From PALSA-1353 sp050012375 (lineage in GTDB: Bacteria; Planctomycetota; Phycisphaerae; Tepidisphaerales; Tepidisphaeraceae), in NCBI GenBank assembly GCA_050012375.1, contig JBEKHH010000001.1:124001-188000 (forward strand): a stretch of DNA of 64,000 nt, read 5' to 3'. This document shows positions 16,858 to 26,086 of this stretch, in pieces. The notes under the pieces were generated by a model. The model was given only the letters and a program-made list of their open reading frames with translations. It did no database searches and had not been told where the DNA came from. Position 1 is the first letter of the stretch. Each line of letters opens with the position of its first letter. Both the position numbers and the translations under genes were made by a program.

Positions 16858-18431
16858 AGGACCTTCTCATAGCCATGCTCCCGGAAGTCGTGCTCTGCAC
16901 GGCCGCCTGCGTGCTGATGCTGATGGGCGTCTCGAACAAAGCCTCGACGCGGCGTGGCGCCCCGGTTCTGGCGATCCTGGCCCTGATCGTCGCGGGGGTT
17001 TCCCAATTTTCAGCCATCGCCGGCAGCGCCCCGCGGGTCGATCTGCGCTGGAACACCGTCCACATTTACGAATTCGCACGTTACATCAAGCTGCTTTCTT
17101 CGGCGATTGGCGTGCTGCTGGTGCTGCTGGCCTGGCCCAGCGACCGCGAGGCCACCGGCGGCCCGGCGCACCACTTCGGCGCCGAAGCCTGCGAGTTCTT
17201 CGGCCTGATGCTTCTGTCCATCGCCGGTATTTTCATCGTCGCCGGAGCCAATGACATCATGCTCCTGTTCCTCGGCATCGAGCTGGCCAGCATTCCCACC
17301 TACATCATGGTGAGCATCTCCGCCCCGCGGGCCATCGCCCAGGAAGCGGGCGTCAAATACTTCTTCCTCGGCGCCATGGCCGCGGCCATCATGCTCTTCG
17401 GATTCAGCTATCTTTTCGGGACCACCGGAACCACCCGGCTCGACGTGATTGCCGAGCGCATGGACTCCCTAACCCCTATGAATCCCTGGCAAATATTGGC
17501 GGTGGTGCTGCTGATCGCGGGCTTCGCGTTCAAGATGGCCGTCGTCCCGCTCCATTTTTACGCCGGCGATGTCTATCAGGGCGCGGCCACGCCCGTCACC
17601 GCGCTGCTCAGCTTCGTGCCCAAAATCACCGGATTCGTCGCACTGCTGAAAGTCCTCTTCGCCGTCACCGGCGGCACCTGGCACATCGCCCCGCAGATCG
17701 TCAAGCTGTTATGGGTATTGGCCGCCCTCACCATGACCGTCGGCAACGTCCTCGGGCTCGTCCAGGTCAACATCAAGCGCATCTTCGCCTACAGCTCGAT
17801 CGCACACAGCGGCTACATGCTCGTCGGGGTCACCGCTCTGGTCAGCACGGCGGATTATGAGATCCAATCCACGGCCCTACAGGGAATCCTGTTCTATCTC
17901 ACGGCCTACGGACTGATGAACGTCGCCGCGTTCGGCGTTCTGATCCTGCTGCCCAGCCGGCTCCATCAGCCCGCCACCAGCGCCGAAACCTTTGACGACA
18001 TCGCCGGGGCCGGACGCGAGCACACGCTTTTGGGGTTGGCCATGGCGGTGAGTTGCTTCAGCCTCATCGGCCTGCCCCTGACTGTGGGATTCTTCGGCAA
18101 ATTCTTCCTGATTCTGCCGGCCTGGAAGGCGGATTTGACGTGGCTCGTGGTCATTCTGGTGGTGAATGCGGCGGTCAGCGCCGGATATTACCTGCGCATC
18201 GTCAGCGCGATATTCCTGGCCTCGGAAACGCCCGGTCCCCGATTTCGCCAGCAGCCGGCTGTGAACAAGCCGATCCATCATCCCCTGCCCGTTCTGGTTG
18301 CCGTGGGGATTTCGATGGTCGCCGTCCTTTGGTTCGGCACGGTGTGGCCCGCCACTTCGCGACTGGTCACGCGCACCGCCACGGCGGCTCATCTGGAACC
18401 GGCCATCAACCCGGCCGTCGCCCAGCGATAA
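16854..18431 (+). CDS. nuoN: NADH-quinone oxidoreductase subunit N
   Basis: 525 residues, third antiporter-like subunit of the membrane arm. Typical motifs are LLFLGIELASIPTYIMVS (membrane Glu), FKMAVVPLHFYAGDVYQGA and IKRIFAYSSIAHSGYMLVG. It overlaps nuoM by 4 bp and ends the run. The C-terminal hydrophilic tail (SRLVTRTATAAHLEPAINPA) is unremarkable. No terminator hairpin with a T-run is visible before the convergent surface-protein gene 30 bp on. Confidence 0.93.
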   Translation: MKDLLIAMLPEVVLCTAACVLMLMGVSNKASTRRGAPVLAILALIVAGVSQFSAIAGSAPRVDLRWNTVHIYEFARYIKLLSSAIGVLLVLLAWPSDREATGGPAHHFGAEACEFFGLMLLSIAGIFIVAGANDIMLLFLGIELASIPTYIMVSISAPRAIAQEAGVKYFFLGAMAAAIMLFGFSYLFGTTGTTRLDVIAERMDSLTPMNPWQILAVVLLIAGFAFKMAVVPLHFYAGDVYQGAATPVTALLSFVPKITGFVALLKVLFAVTGGTWHIAPQIVKLLWVLAALTMTVGNVLGLVQVNIKRIFAYSSIAHSGYMLVGVTALVSTADYEIQSTALQGILFYLTAYGLMNVAAFGVLILLPSRLHQPATSAETFDDIAGAGREHTLLGLAMAVSCFSLIGLPLTVGFFGKFFLILPAWKADLTWLVVILVVNAAVSAGYYLRIVSAIFLASETPGPRFRQQPAVNKPIHHPLPVLVAVGISMVAVLWFGTVWPATSRLVTRTATAAHLEPAINPAVAQR

Positions 18432-18461
18432 CATTCGGCGCACAGCGCCCAAATATTTCTA

Positions 18462-19550
18462 TTAGGCGTGTACCGTCTCCTGCAACACGAGCGACGTGCT
18501 GGCGGCAAATCCAACGGCGCCGTTGTAGACGGCGGTGAGATTGTGCGTGCCGAGGGTCAGTGAATTGGTGAATCCAATGGCCTGCTGAGTGGTGGGATCG
18601 ATGGCCACGGTGCCGATGAGGGTTGAGCCATCGAAAAAGGTGACGGTTCCGGTGGGTGAAGCGCCGGCGGAGGTGACGGTGGCGGTCAGGGCGATGGTTT
18701 GGCCCAGCTTGATGGGGTTAGCCGATGCGACCAGCGTGGTTTTGGTGGTGACGGCGACGGGATCGACCGTCTGGCTCAAGACGGCGGAGGTGCTGGAGAC
18801 AAAACCGGGAGCCCCGCCATAAACGGCGGTGAGGCTGTGCGTGCCGACGGAGAGGGATCGGGTGAAGCCGATGGCCTGATTGGTCAGGGAGTTGATGGCG
18901 GCGGTTCCAATGAGGGTTGAGCCGTCGAAGAAGGTGACGCTGCCGGTGGGAACGCCGCCGGCGGGAGCGGTGACGGTCGCGGTCAAGGCCAGGACCTGTC
19001 CGGCCTCGATGGGGTTGGCCGATGAGGCCAGCGTGGTGACGGTGAGGGTTCCGGCGGGGTTGATCGTCTCAGAGAGTACCGAGGAGGTGCTGGCGGCGAA
19101 GCCGCTGGAGCCGATGTAGCTGGCGGTGATGCTGTGAAGGCCGACCGATAGCGAAGAGGTGGAAAAGGTGGCCTGATTGGTGAAGAAGTTGATGGCCGAA
19201 GTGCCAATGACGCTGGAGCCGTCGAAGAAGGTGACGTTTCCCGCGGGGGACCCGCTGGCGGCGGTGACCTGGGCGCTAAACGTGACGAGATTTCCCACGA
19301 TCGCCGGGTTTGAAGATGACGTCACCGTCGTGGTCGTACTCACCGCCGCGGCGTTGGCGATTTCCACAACCGGGCCGGTCTCGGCGGTGAAGTGAATGGT
19401 CGCCGAGCCGTACGTGTAGCTGCTGCTTAGCAGCACGCGACTTTCCAGGGGCTCGATGGGGAGCCGCGGATGTCTTTCGACTCCGGTTCGAGCGCGGAGG
19501 CTGGACTGACTGCGACCCCGGGAATTGAAGCTTGTCCGAGGCGAAAACAT
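18462..19550 (-). CDS. Planctomycete surface protein with three bacterial Ig-like repeats
   Basis: About 362 residues from the ATG at 19550 (an alternative start lies at 19619). The N-terminal region contains LPIEPLESRVLLSSS, the short LExRxLLS signature seen at the start of many extracellular planctomycete proteins. Three tandem Ig-like domains of about 95 residues follow (Big_3_5 type), each carrying a variant of P-x-G-x-VTFFDGS-x-IGT and ending in a Q/E-TV/TI linker. The DNA of the three repeats is visibly similar, pointing to internal duplication. No catalytic domain is present; a structural or adhesive surface role is inferred. Confidence 0.82.
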   Translation of the reverse strand: MFSPRTSFNSRGRSQSSLRARTGVERHPRLPIEPLESRVLLSSSYTYGSATIHFTAETGPVVEIANAAAVSTTTTVTSSSNPAIVGNLVTFSAQVTAASGSPAGNVTFFDGSSVIGTSAINFFTNQATFSTSSLSVGLHSITASYIGSSGFAASTSSVLSETINPAGTLTVTTLASSANPIEAGQVLALTATVTAPAGGVPTGSVTFFDGSTLIGTAAINSLTNQAIGFTRSLSVGTHSLTAVYGGAPGFVSSTSAVLSQTVDPVAVTTKTTLVASANPIKLGQTIALTATVTSAGASPTGTVTFFDGSTLIGTVAIDPTTQQAIGFTNSLTLGTHNLTAVYNGAVGFAASTSLVLQETVHA

Positions 19551-19619
19551 ACGGCGAATCCTTCCCAGTTCGTTGGCGAGGCCAAGCCATTCCATGCGGC
19601 CAAGGCCATCTGGTCCCAA

Positions 19620-19975
19620 GGCGGTCGCCCCTATGGTACTGACTTGCCGAGATTGATAACAAGAGTTTTCTGGTTGCGGCTTCGCGACGGTTTTGGGGCA
19701 ATTCGCCGGCGAAGGCGGCCGGATCGCATTAAGCGACCGCCATTACAAAAAGTCGCATAATCCAGTTCCTTCCCCGCTAATTGAGGCAATTTCCGCGTTA
19801 TCGGACCACCGTCCCCCGAAAAAAAGTAGTCCTGCAAACCCTCCCTAACCGAAGGATGTAACGAGCGATCACCCCGGATCGCTCCGGAGGATCGCGCCAG
19901 GGACGGCGGCTTATTGCGTTTGCCGGGTTGAAGCGATTGCGGCGGTTTTTGTCCCTCCAAGGAAAGGAGCCCATC
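19620..19975. other. Gene-free stretch upstream of the first porin
   Basis: About 355 bp between the divergent surface-protein and porin genes. It must hold both promoters, but I see no convincing -35/-10 pair, dyad or repeat. A strong AAGGAG ribosome site at 19963-19968 belongs to the porin gene. Confidence 0.4.
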
Positions 19976-21460
19976 ATGTTTGCGTCCAGACGCCGGGTGT
20001 GTCCGGCTCTCGTTGTGCTAGCCATCGGATTGGGAGCCGGCGCGGCTCGCGCCGACGATGCATCCACTCAGCAGATGCAGCAGAAAATCGATCAGCTTGA
20101 GAGCAAGGTCGAGGCGCTCGAAGCGCAACAGAATCAAACGCAGGCGCAGTCCACCTCCGATGGCGCGGCGACGATGAGCAAAATCCAATCCGACGCCAAT
20201 AGCCAAAGCCAACTATTGTCGCCCGGCACCGTCGGCAGCGGCTACGATCCGGCCACGGGATTCCACATTTCCAGCGATGACGGGAATTTCTACCTTCATC
20301 CCTGGGTCCTGTCTCAATTCCGCGGCGCCATCAACGACCGTCAATCCATTCAGCCGGCGGCAAATAACCACCCCAACGGCGGCGCGGCCGTTCCCGGCTC
20401 CGGAAGCAAGGAAACCGACGGCTTCGAAATCCATCACCTGATGCTGGGCGCCAACGGCCACGTCATGAATCTCCAGTATTACCTCATGATCGACACCCCG
20501 TCGACCGGGGGCGGCGAAACGCTTCAGGACGCTTACTGCACCTATCGCTTTGGCGATACTTCCCCGATCAGACTAAAGGCCGGACAGTTCGTCGATCCGG
20601 TCTGGCACGAAAGCAATGTCGATGACGGCCACCTGCTGGCGGTCGATCGCTCCCTCGTGGGCGTGCTGCTGGGCGGCAACACCGGGCTGAACAACGGCGC
20701 TGAGCGCGTTCAGGGCATCGGCCTCAAATACGACAGCGATTTCATCCGCGGCGAATTCGACCTCACCGACGGCTACAACACCGCCAACACGCCATTCTTC
20801 AATACGCCCGCGGGCGCCAATCTTCCGGCGACGGACTTCGGCTGGTCCGGGCGCGTGGAAGTGAAAGTCCTGGGCGATGAGACCGCGTGGGACGGATATA
20901 ATTCCCTCTCCGCGGAAGGCGACAAGACCGACTCGATCATCGCCGGCGGTGGTTTCGAGTGGACCGAAGCCGCCAACTTCGACAATATCTTCCTCACCAT
21001 CGATGGCCAGTACACCAGCCCAACGGGCCTGAACCTTTACGCGGCCCTGCTGGAAAACTACGCCGCCTTCTCTGACAACGGCCAGCCGCCCCAATCCGCC
21101 TTGAACCAGGCCATTTCCGGGACTTATCCCAACTTCGGCTTCATCGCTCAGGGTGGGTACAAGTTCACTCCAGAGATCGAGGGGTTCGCCCGCTACGACC
21201 TGGCGATTCTCAACAGCCGCTTTGCCGATGTTGCCGCCTTCGGCAACAAGAATCCGGGTCCCGGCAGCAAGGCGACGGCAAACAATCACGAATTCACCGT
21301 CGGCGTGAATTACTACCTGTACGGATACCGTGCCAAAGTCACCGGCGACCTGTCCTTCCTGCCCAACGGCTCGGCGGTGGATGCTCCGGGTCTGGGGATT
21401 CTGGCCAACCAGGGTCACTCCGAATGGGTCGGGCGCGTTCAGTTCCAGTTGGCGATTTAA
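19976..21460 (+). CDS. OprP/OprO-like outer-membrane porin
   Basis: 494 residues. A signal peptide (ALVVLAIGLGAGAARA) is followed by a short coiled coil (MQQKIDQLESKVEALEAQ) that would extend into the periplasm and trimerise, then a beta-barrel domain with alternating hydrophobic/aromatic strands and a C-terminal strand ending VGRVQFQLAI. This layout matches the phosphate-selective porin O/P family. AAGGAG sits 7 bases before the ATG. A closely related porin gene follows after a terminator. Whether it carries phosphate or another anion cannot be told. Confidence 0.83.
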   Translation: MFASRRRVCPALVVLAIGLGAGAARADDASTQQMQQKIDQLESKVEALEAQQNQTQAQSTSDGAATMSKIQSDANSQSQLLSPGTVGSGYDPATGFHISSDDGNFYLHPWVLSQFRGAINDRQSIQPAANNHPNGGAAVPGSGSKETDGFEIHHLMLGANGHVMNLQYYLMIDTPSTGGGETLQDAYCTYRFGDTSPIRLKAGQFVDPVWHESNVDDGHLLAVDRSLVGVLLGGNTGLNNGAERVQGIGLKYDSDFIRGEFDLTDGYNTANTPFFNTPAGANLPATDFGWSGRVEVKVLGDETAWDGYNSLSAEGDKTDSIIAGGGFEWTEAANFDNIFLTIDGQYTSPTGLNLYAALLENYAAFSDNGQPPQSALNQAISGTYPNFGFIAQGGYKFTPEIEGFARYDLAILNSRFADVAAFGNKNPGPGSKATANNHEFTVGVNYYLYGYRAKVTGDLSFLPNGSAVDAPGLGILANQGHSEWVGRVQFQLAI

Positions 21461-21498
21461 GCCCGGCCGGCGAAGGGCACTCGCGAATGACTGTGAAT

Positions 21499-21535
21499 CG
21501 CAGGCTGAGCCATTGGACTCAGCCTGCGGCTTTTT
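21499..21535 (+). terminator. Rho-independent terminator between the two porins
   Basis: The stem CGCAGGCTGAG (21499-21509) pairs perfectly with CTCAGCCTGCG (21518-21528) around an 8-base loop and is followed by GCTTTTT. It would end the first porin transcript; the second porin must then have its own promoter or depend on read-through. Confidence 0.85.
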
Positions 21536-21546
21536 GGGGAGGACCG

Positions 21547-22977
21547 ATGCGTTGGGCGTTTGCAACTGCCGCCGCTTTGCTCAGTCTGGCCTGGCTGGCG
21601 CGGGTCTGCCCCGCCGCGACCCCGCCGGCGGCAACGCAACCCGCCAGCACGCAGGCGATGCAGAAAAAAATTCAGGACCTGCAAGCCAGGATCGACGCGC
21701 TCGAAAGCCATCCCGCCAAGCCCCGATGCGATCCAGCCGACGTGATGGGCGCAATCGTCGATGACGCCGACCGGCGAAGTCAGCTTCTTTCCACGAGCCC
21801 CGCGCCGATGGGTTACGACCCCAATGTCGGCTTCATCATCCAAAGCGATGACGGCGCTTTTTCACTGCATCCCAGTCTGCTGTTGCAGGCTCGCTATTCC
21901 GCGGAAGATCGAAATCGCATCCTTCCCGGCCACGGCGGAATCACCGGCAAGCAAGGCGATGACACCAAAAATGGTTTTGAGATCACGCGGCTTCGGCTTT
22001 CGGTCGACGGCAACGCGCTGACGCCGCTGCTGAATTACTACGTCCTGGTCGCCGACGACGCCGAGATGAGCCAGGCCAAGCTCCTCGACGCCTACGTGAT
22101 GTATCGCGTCAGCGCGCAATCTCCCCTGGCGGTCAAACTCGGGCAGTTCAAGGACCCGCTCTGGCATGAGCGGAACCTTTTGCCCAGCCGCCTGATGGCC
22201 GTCGATCGATCACTGGTGGATTCCCTGATCGGCGGGGGACAAACCAATCGGGTTCAAGGCGGGGCGATGATCTATGACCAGGACCGCCTTCGCGGCGAGA
22301 TCGGCGTGGACGATGGATACAACGGCGGGAACGACTCGGCGTATGGGGCCGCCGGCTCGGGAGCCGTCGTGGGCGCCGGGGCGGGACTGGCGCCCACGGA
22401 TTGGGGCGCATTCGGTCGCGGCGAATACCTGGCCATCGGCGAGCGCGCTCCGGAAATCAACTCGTTCTACGAATACGATCAGTTCTCGGCCCGCGGCGAC
22501 AAACAGAACATCCTCGTCCTCGGCGGGGGGTTCGATTATTCCGAATCCGGCGCCAACAAAATCCTCTTCCACACCGTCGATGCACAGTTCAACACGACCA
22601 GCGGCTGGGCCTTCTACGGCGCATACCTCGGGGCCTACCGAAACCTGTACACCAATCGCGGCGTCAGCCCCGGCAGCTATTACGATTCCGGGTTGCTCCT
22701 CCAGGCCGCCTATCTGGTCACAACCCGCTTCGAGCCGTTCATCCGATGGGACTACACCCATCTCGACGGCAGGGCAGAGCCGGGCATCATTCAGGACAAC
22801 ATCGATGAAATCAGCATCGGGGCCAACTATTATCTCTACGGCCAGACGGCGAAAATCACGATCGACGGTTCCTGGCTCCCTAATGGTTCTCCCACCGACG
22901 TGAACTATTTGGATATCCTTCAGAACAACTCGCACAACGAGTTCCTTCTCCGCGCCCAGTTCCAATTGGCGATCTGA
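21547..22977 (+). CDS. OprP/OprO-like outer-membrane porin (paralogue)
   Basis: 476 residues from the ATG at 21547, which has GGGGAGGAC just upstream; in-frame codons back to 21424 run through the terminator and are not used. It has a signal peptide, a short coiled coil (MQKKIQDLQARIDALESH), then the same barrel plan as its neighbour, including VGFIIQSDDGAFSLHPSLL, VDRSLVDSLIGGG and the terminal strand RAQFQLAI. The paralogy with the upstream gene is obvious along the whole length. Duplication followed by divergence of substrate preference is the likely history. Confidence 0.83.
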   Translation: MRWAFATAAALLSLAWLARVCPAATPPAATQPASTQAMQKKIQDLQARIDALESHPAKPRCDPADVMGAIVDDADRRSQLLSTSPAPMGYDPNVGFIIQSDDGAFSLHPSLLLQARYSAEDRNRILPGHGGITGKQGDDTKNGFEITRLRLSVDGNALTPLLNYYVLVADDAEMSQAKLLDAYVMYRVSAQSPLAVKLGQFKDPLWHERNLLPSRLMAVDRSLVDSLIGGGQTNRVQGGAMIYDQDRLRGEIGVDDGYNGGNDSAYGAAGSGAVVGAGAGLAPTDWGAFGRGEYLAIGERAPEINSFYEYDQFSARGDKQNILVLGGGFDYSESGANKILFHTVDAQFNTTSGWAFYGAYLGAYRNLYTNRGVSPGSYYDSGLLLQAAYLVTTRFEPFIRWDYTHLDGRAEPGIIQDNIDEISIGANYYLYGQTAKITIDGSWLPNGSPTDVNYLDILQNNSHNEFLLRAQFQLAI

Positions 22978-23019
22978 AGATATGCATCCGGCCCCTTGCA
23001 TCGTTATCATTGCTGCGAC

Positions 23020-25431
23020 ATGCACCTGGGGCCGCTCAACTTATCTTTGGGCAAGCATCGCCGGCGAAAGCTCCTCGCGGCCCTCGCCGCGGTCATCCTC
23101 GTTCTGCTGATCGCAATCCGTTTTTCCGTCGCTCCGCTTCTCAAGCATGAGCTGATGTCCAGCATCGAGAAGCGGCTCTACGCACATCTGATCATCGGCG
23201 ATCTGTCCTACCATCCGCCTTACGGCGTCGTCGCCCGCAATTGCCAGCTCGTCGCCATCAATTCTTCCGGACAGGCCGACCTGCTGGACGTTGAGGAACT
23301 CAGCCTGAGGCTTGCGCAATTGCCGCTGCCGGGCGAGCCGCTGGTGGTGGAAGACCTCACCATCCGCGGGCCATCGGCGCATTTGGTCCGAACCCCCGAA
23401 GGCTTCGCCGGAGAAAGCGGCCTGCTCCGCCCGGATACCAGCGGCAAGCACCAGCCCAACAACCGGAAATTCTCCGATCTGCTTCGCTTGCGTCATCTGG
23501 CCATCGAGGACGGGCAGGTGGTGTATGAAGATCGCCGCCGCGGCAACGCGCCGCCGACCATCTGGAGCCGCTTGAGCTTCCACATCGACACCTCGCCTCA
23601 AGGGCCGGCCGATTACGGTTTCAACATCGACGCCAATAATCTTTCCGCCGCCCAATTCCAGGCCAAAGGCTCGTTCAACGTGGACGATCTGACGGCAACG
23701 ATCGATCACTTCGCGGTCAAAGCCCAGGCCGGCGAAGAAGGAATGGACCAGCTCCCGCCGAAATATCAGGAAATTCTTCGCCGCTATCGCGTGGGCGGCA
23801 CCCTCGTTCTGGAGGGGGCCGCACAAGGCGATGTCCATCATCCCCAGGCCAATTCATTTTCCTCGACGTTGTCGTTGCAGAACGGCGCCGCGTTTTCGCC
23901 GGAGATGCAGCTCAAGCTCGGGGACCTGCATTTCAAGATTCTGTCGGCGGCCGATGCTAAGGGGGCGTCGCTGATCATCAGCGATTTTGTCGCCCGCAGC
24001 GGGAACGGAATTTTCGCCCTCAAGCCGGGCGCCCGCTTCGACATCGATGCCAGACGTTGGACCTGGTCCCTCCAGAACATCGATGCCACGCTGAGCCGGG
24101 CCATCGATTTGCCGGCCACCGGCGGCCTCGATGTCTCCGGTTCGGCTGAATTCACCGCGGCGATGAATGGACCCGTCTCCCCGGACGCCGACTTGAAGGA
24201 TGCCTCCGGAGGCGGCCAACTGGTATTCAACAATCTCTCGGTTCAGCCGCCGACTTTTCCCCTGCCCGTTTCCAATATCAGCGGTCCGCCCATCCGCCTG
24301 GCCAGGGGAATGCTCATCCTGCGGGATTTGCAGGCGCATTATGGAAGGGACCGATTCCAGCTCAGCTCCGCGCGTGTGGCGCTGGGCCAATTGAAGCACG
24401 GCGTGGTCCGCTGCTCGGATTTGAACGGCGTGCTGTCCTTCCATCCTCCCAATGCAGACTACCCGCCGCCGCTGGACGTCGCTTTCAGAAAAGCACAGCC
24501 GGGGGGTGAATTCTATTTTACCGGCCATGGGGCCTTCGACCGCGCCCGCCGTAAGCCGCTGGATTATGATCTGCTTCTTTCATGCGACAACACGACGGTG
24601 GCGGTGCTGAATCCCCGCTTCAATGTCTTTCAAATCAAGTTCGACGCCGAGGCCACGCAGGACTTGGTTCAGGTCCCCAATTTCCAATGCCGCACGCTCG
24701 ACGGCAGGCTGCGGCTCGAGCGAGGCAGATTCGCGATGGCCGTCCCCAACGCGTTTTCCGCTAACGTCTTCATCGACCGCATCAGCGTCCCGAAGGTCGT
24801 TGCCCTTGCCGTCCATCCCAAATCCGGAGGAGTCAATTTGCAGGGATTGGCCGATGTCCACAGCTCCATCTCGGGCAAGGCGCATGGAGGCGCGCAAGCG
24901 GTCGTCGATTCACTTCAGGCCGAGGGACAGTTCGAGTTGTATGGGGGCGATCTGTGGGACATTCCCGCGCTCAAGAAGATCACCAGCAGCAGCCACCTCG
25001 CCAAAGATGCCCTGTCGATCGGGCAGGCAGCGGCGCTCTTCCGGGTCCGCAATAGAATCATCGAATTGCAGAACGCGGTGGTCAGCGCCCCGGCCGCGGG
25101 CGTGCAGGGATATGGCACGATTGGATTCGACGGCAATCTGAATATCTACGCGATCGTCGTGCTACTGTCCGACTGGCGGCAGAAGTTAAAGGGCACCAGC
25201 ATGGACTTCCTCGCCGACACCCTCGGTACAGTTCAGCAAACCCTCAACGAGGCCACCGAGCACCTGTTGTATCAGTATCACGTGTATGGCCCGGCAAGCG
25301 ATCCAGAGACAAAGGCCGAAGGCATTCCCGATTTGCAAAAGAATTCCGCGCAGGACGTGACGACAATGCTGCGGCACACGGACGCCGACCGTCCGATCAC
25401 CCTATTAAACGCAAACGGCGCAGCACAATAA
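23020..25431 (+). CDS. AsmA-like envelope protein
   Basis: About 803 residues. One N-terminal membrane segment (LAALAAVILVLLIAIRFS) anchors a long periplasmic portion that begins with YAHLIIGDLSYHPPYGVV, typical of AsmA/DUF748 proteins. The rest is rich in beta-strand blocks of the kind that form hydrophobic grooves for phospholipid transport between membranes (family knowledge). The C-terminal AsmA-like region includes EGQFELYGGDLWDIPALKKI and GYGTIGFDGNLNIYAI. An in-frame TTG at 22996 is a possible earlier start. It follows the porin gene by ~40 bp. Confidence 0.72.
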   Translation: MHLGPLNLSLGKHRRRKLLAALAAVILVLLIAIRFSVAPLLKHELMSSIEKRLYAHLIIGDLSYHPPYGVVARNCQLVAINSSGQADLLDVEELSLRLAQLPLPGEPLVVEDLTIRGPSAHLVRTPEGFAGESGLLRPDTSGKHQPNNRKFSDLLRLRHLAIEDGQVVYEDRRRGNAPPTIWSRLSFHIDTSPQGPADYGFNIDANNLSAAQFQAKGSFNVDDLTATIDHFAVKAQAGEEGMDQLPPKYQEILRRYRVGGTLVLEGAAQGDVHHPQANSFSSTLSLQNGAAFSPEMQLKLGDLHFKILSAADAKGASLIISDFVARSGNGIFALKPGARFDIDARRWTWSLQNIDATLSRAIDLPATGGLDVSGSAEFTAAMNGPVSPDADLKDASGGGQLVFNNLSVQPPTFPLPVSNISGPPIRLARGMLILRDLQAHYGRDRFQLSSARVALGQLKHGVVRCSDLNGVLSFHPPNADYPPPLDVAFRKAQPGGEFYFTGHGAFDRARRKPLDYDLLLSCDNTTVAVLNPRFNVFQIKFDAEATQDLVQVPNFQCRTLDGRLRLERGRFAMAVPNAFSANVFIDRISVPKVVALAVHPKSGGVNLQGLADVHSSISGKAHGGAQAVVDSLQAEGQFELYGGDLWDIPALKKITSSSHLAKDALSIGQAAALFRVRNRIIELQNAVVSAPAAGVQGYGTIGFDGNLNIYAIVVLLSDWRQKLKGTSMDFLADTLGTVQQTLNEATEHLLYQYHVYGPASDPETKAEGIPDLQKNSAQDVTTMLRHTDADRPITLLNANGAAQ

Positions 25432-25477
25432 GAGCAATGGTTGAGCCGCGTGCCGGAAGGGCCGCGGGAAGCGTCGG

Positions 25478-25894
25478 CTACGCGTCCACCTTGGCGCGTT
25501 GTTGCTGCTCCATCCGTCTCAATACCCCGAGGAGCCCGTGCATATGAAGCGGCTTGAGAAAAACATGGACCTGTGACGGAGCCACCCTTCGCCGCCATTC
25601 GCGAAGCTGGGTATCGATTGAATCGGTGAAGACGGCCACCTGGTCCGGACGTTTCGATTCCGGCAACTCACAAAGCGATTCGAACAATTCACGATTGGCG
25701 CTTTGGGTGATATCCACTACCAGCAAATCCGTGTGATCGGAGTTGATCAGCTCCAGCGCATGTTCAGGGGAAGCCGCACGCGCAACATCGTGCCCTAATT
25801 CCCCCAACAGCCGCCGCGTTGGGGTATCCTGCCGATACGCATCGGAAGACGGAAGAATCACCGCTCGAAAAGCAGATCGTAGTTGAGCAGTCAT
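25478..25894 (-). CDS. Stand-alone receiver-like domain protein
   Basis: 138 residues with the outline of a CheY-like receiver: phosphorylatable Asp candidate in LLVVDIT, a beta-4 segment VAVFTDS, and the Lys in VFLKPLHMHGLL. The usual acidic pair near the N-terminus is not clear (ILPSSDAYR), so phosphorylation is uncertain. No output domain and no kinase are adjacent. AGGAAGG lies before the ATG. Confidence 0.65.
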   Translation of the reverse strand: MTAQLRSAFRAVILPSSDAYRQDTPTRRLLGELGHDVARAASPEHALELINSDHTDLLVVDITQSANRELFESLCELPESKRPDQVAVFTDSIDTQLREWRRRVAPSQVHVFLKPLHMHGLLGVLRRMEQQQRAKVDA

Positions 25895-26086
25895 AATTAG
25901 ACCTTCCTGGAACTGATTTATTCGAGTGTATCCGCCGTTAGACCAACGAACAAACGTTTGGACAAAACTAACCTAATCTTAATGTGAGCAATAACAGAAT
26001 AATGGAATAAGTATTTTAAATCAATGGTTTTACATTCAAATCACTATAACTCCATATGTGAACACATTTGATTTTAACTGTCCATA
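25895..26086. other. AT-rich intergenic region
   Basis: This interval is much richer in A and T than its surroundings, contains short homopolymeric and palindromic words (for example GTGTTCACATATG on the minus strand) and probably holds the promoter of the receiver gene. A leftward TTGATT - 17 bp - TATTCT pair can be drawn, but it is not strong evidence. Confidence 0.4.

Noticed and set aside
25478..25894. Full response regulator
   Set aside because: Only 138 residues; no output domain and an unclear acidic pair, so called a receiver-like domain only.
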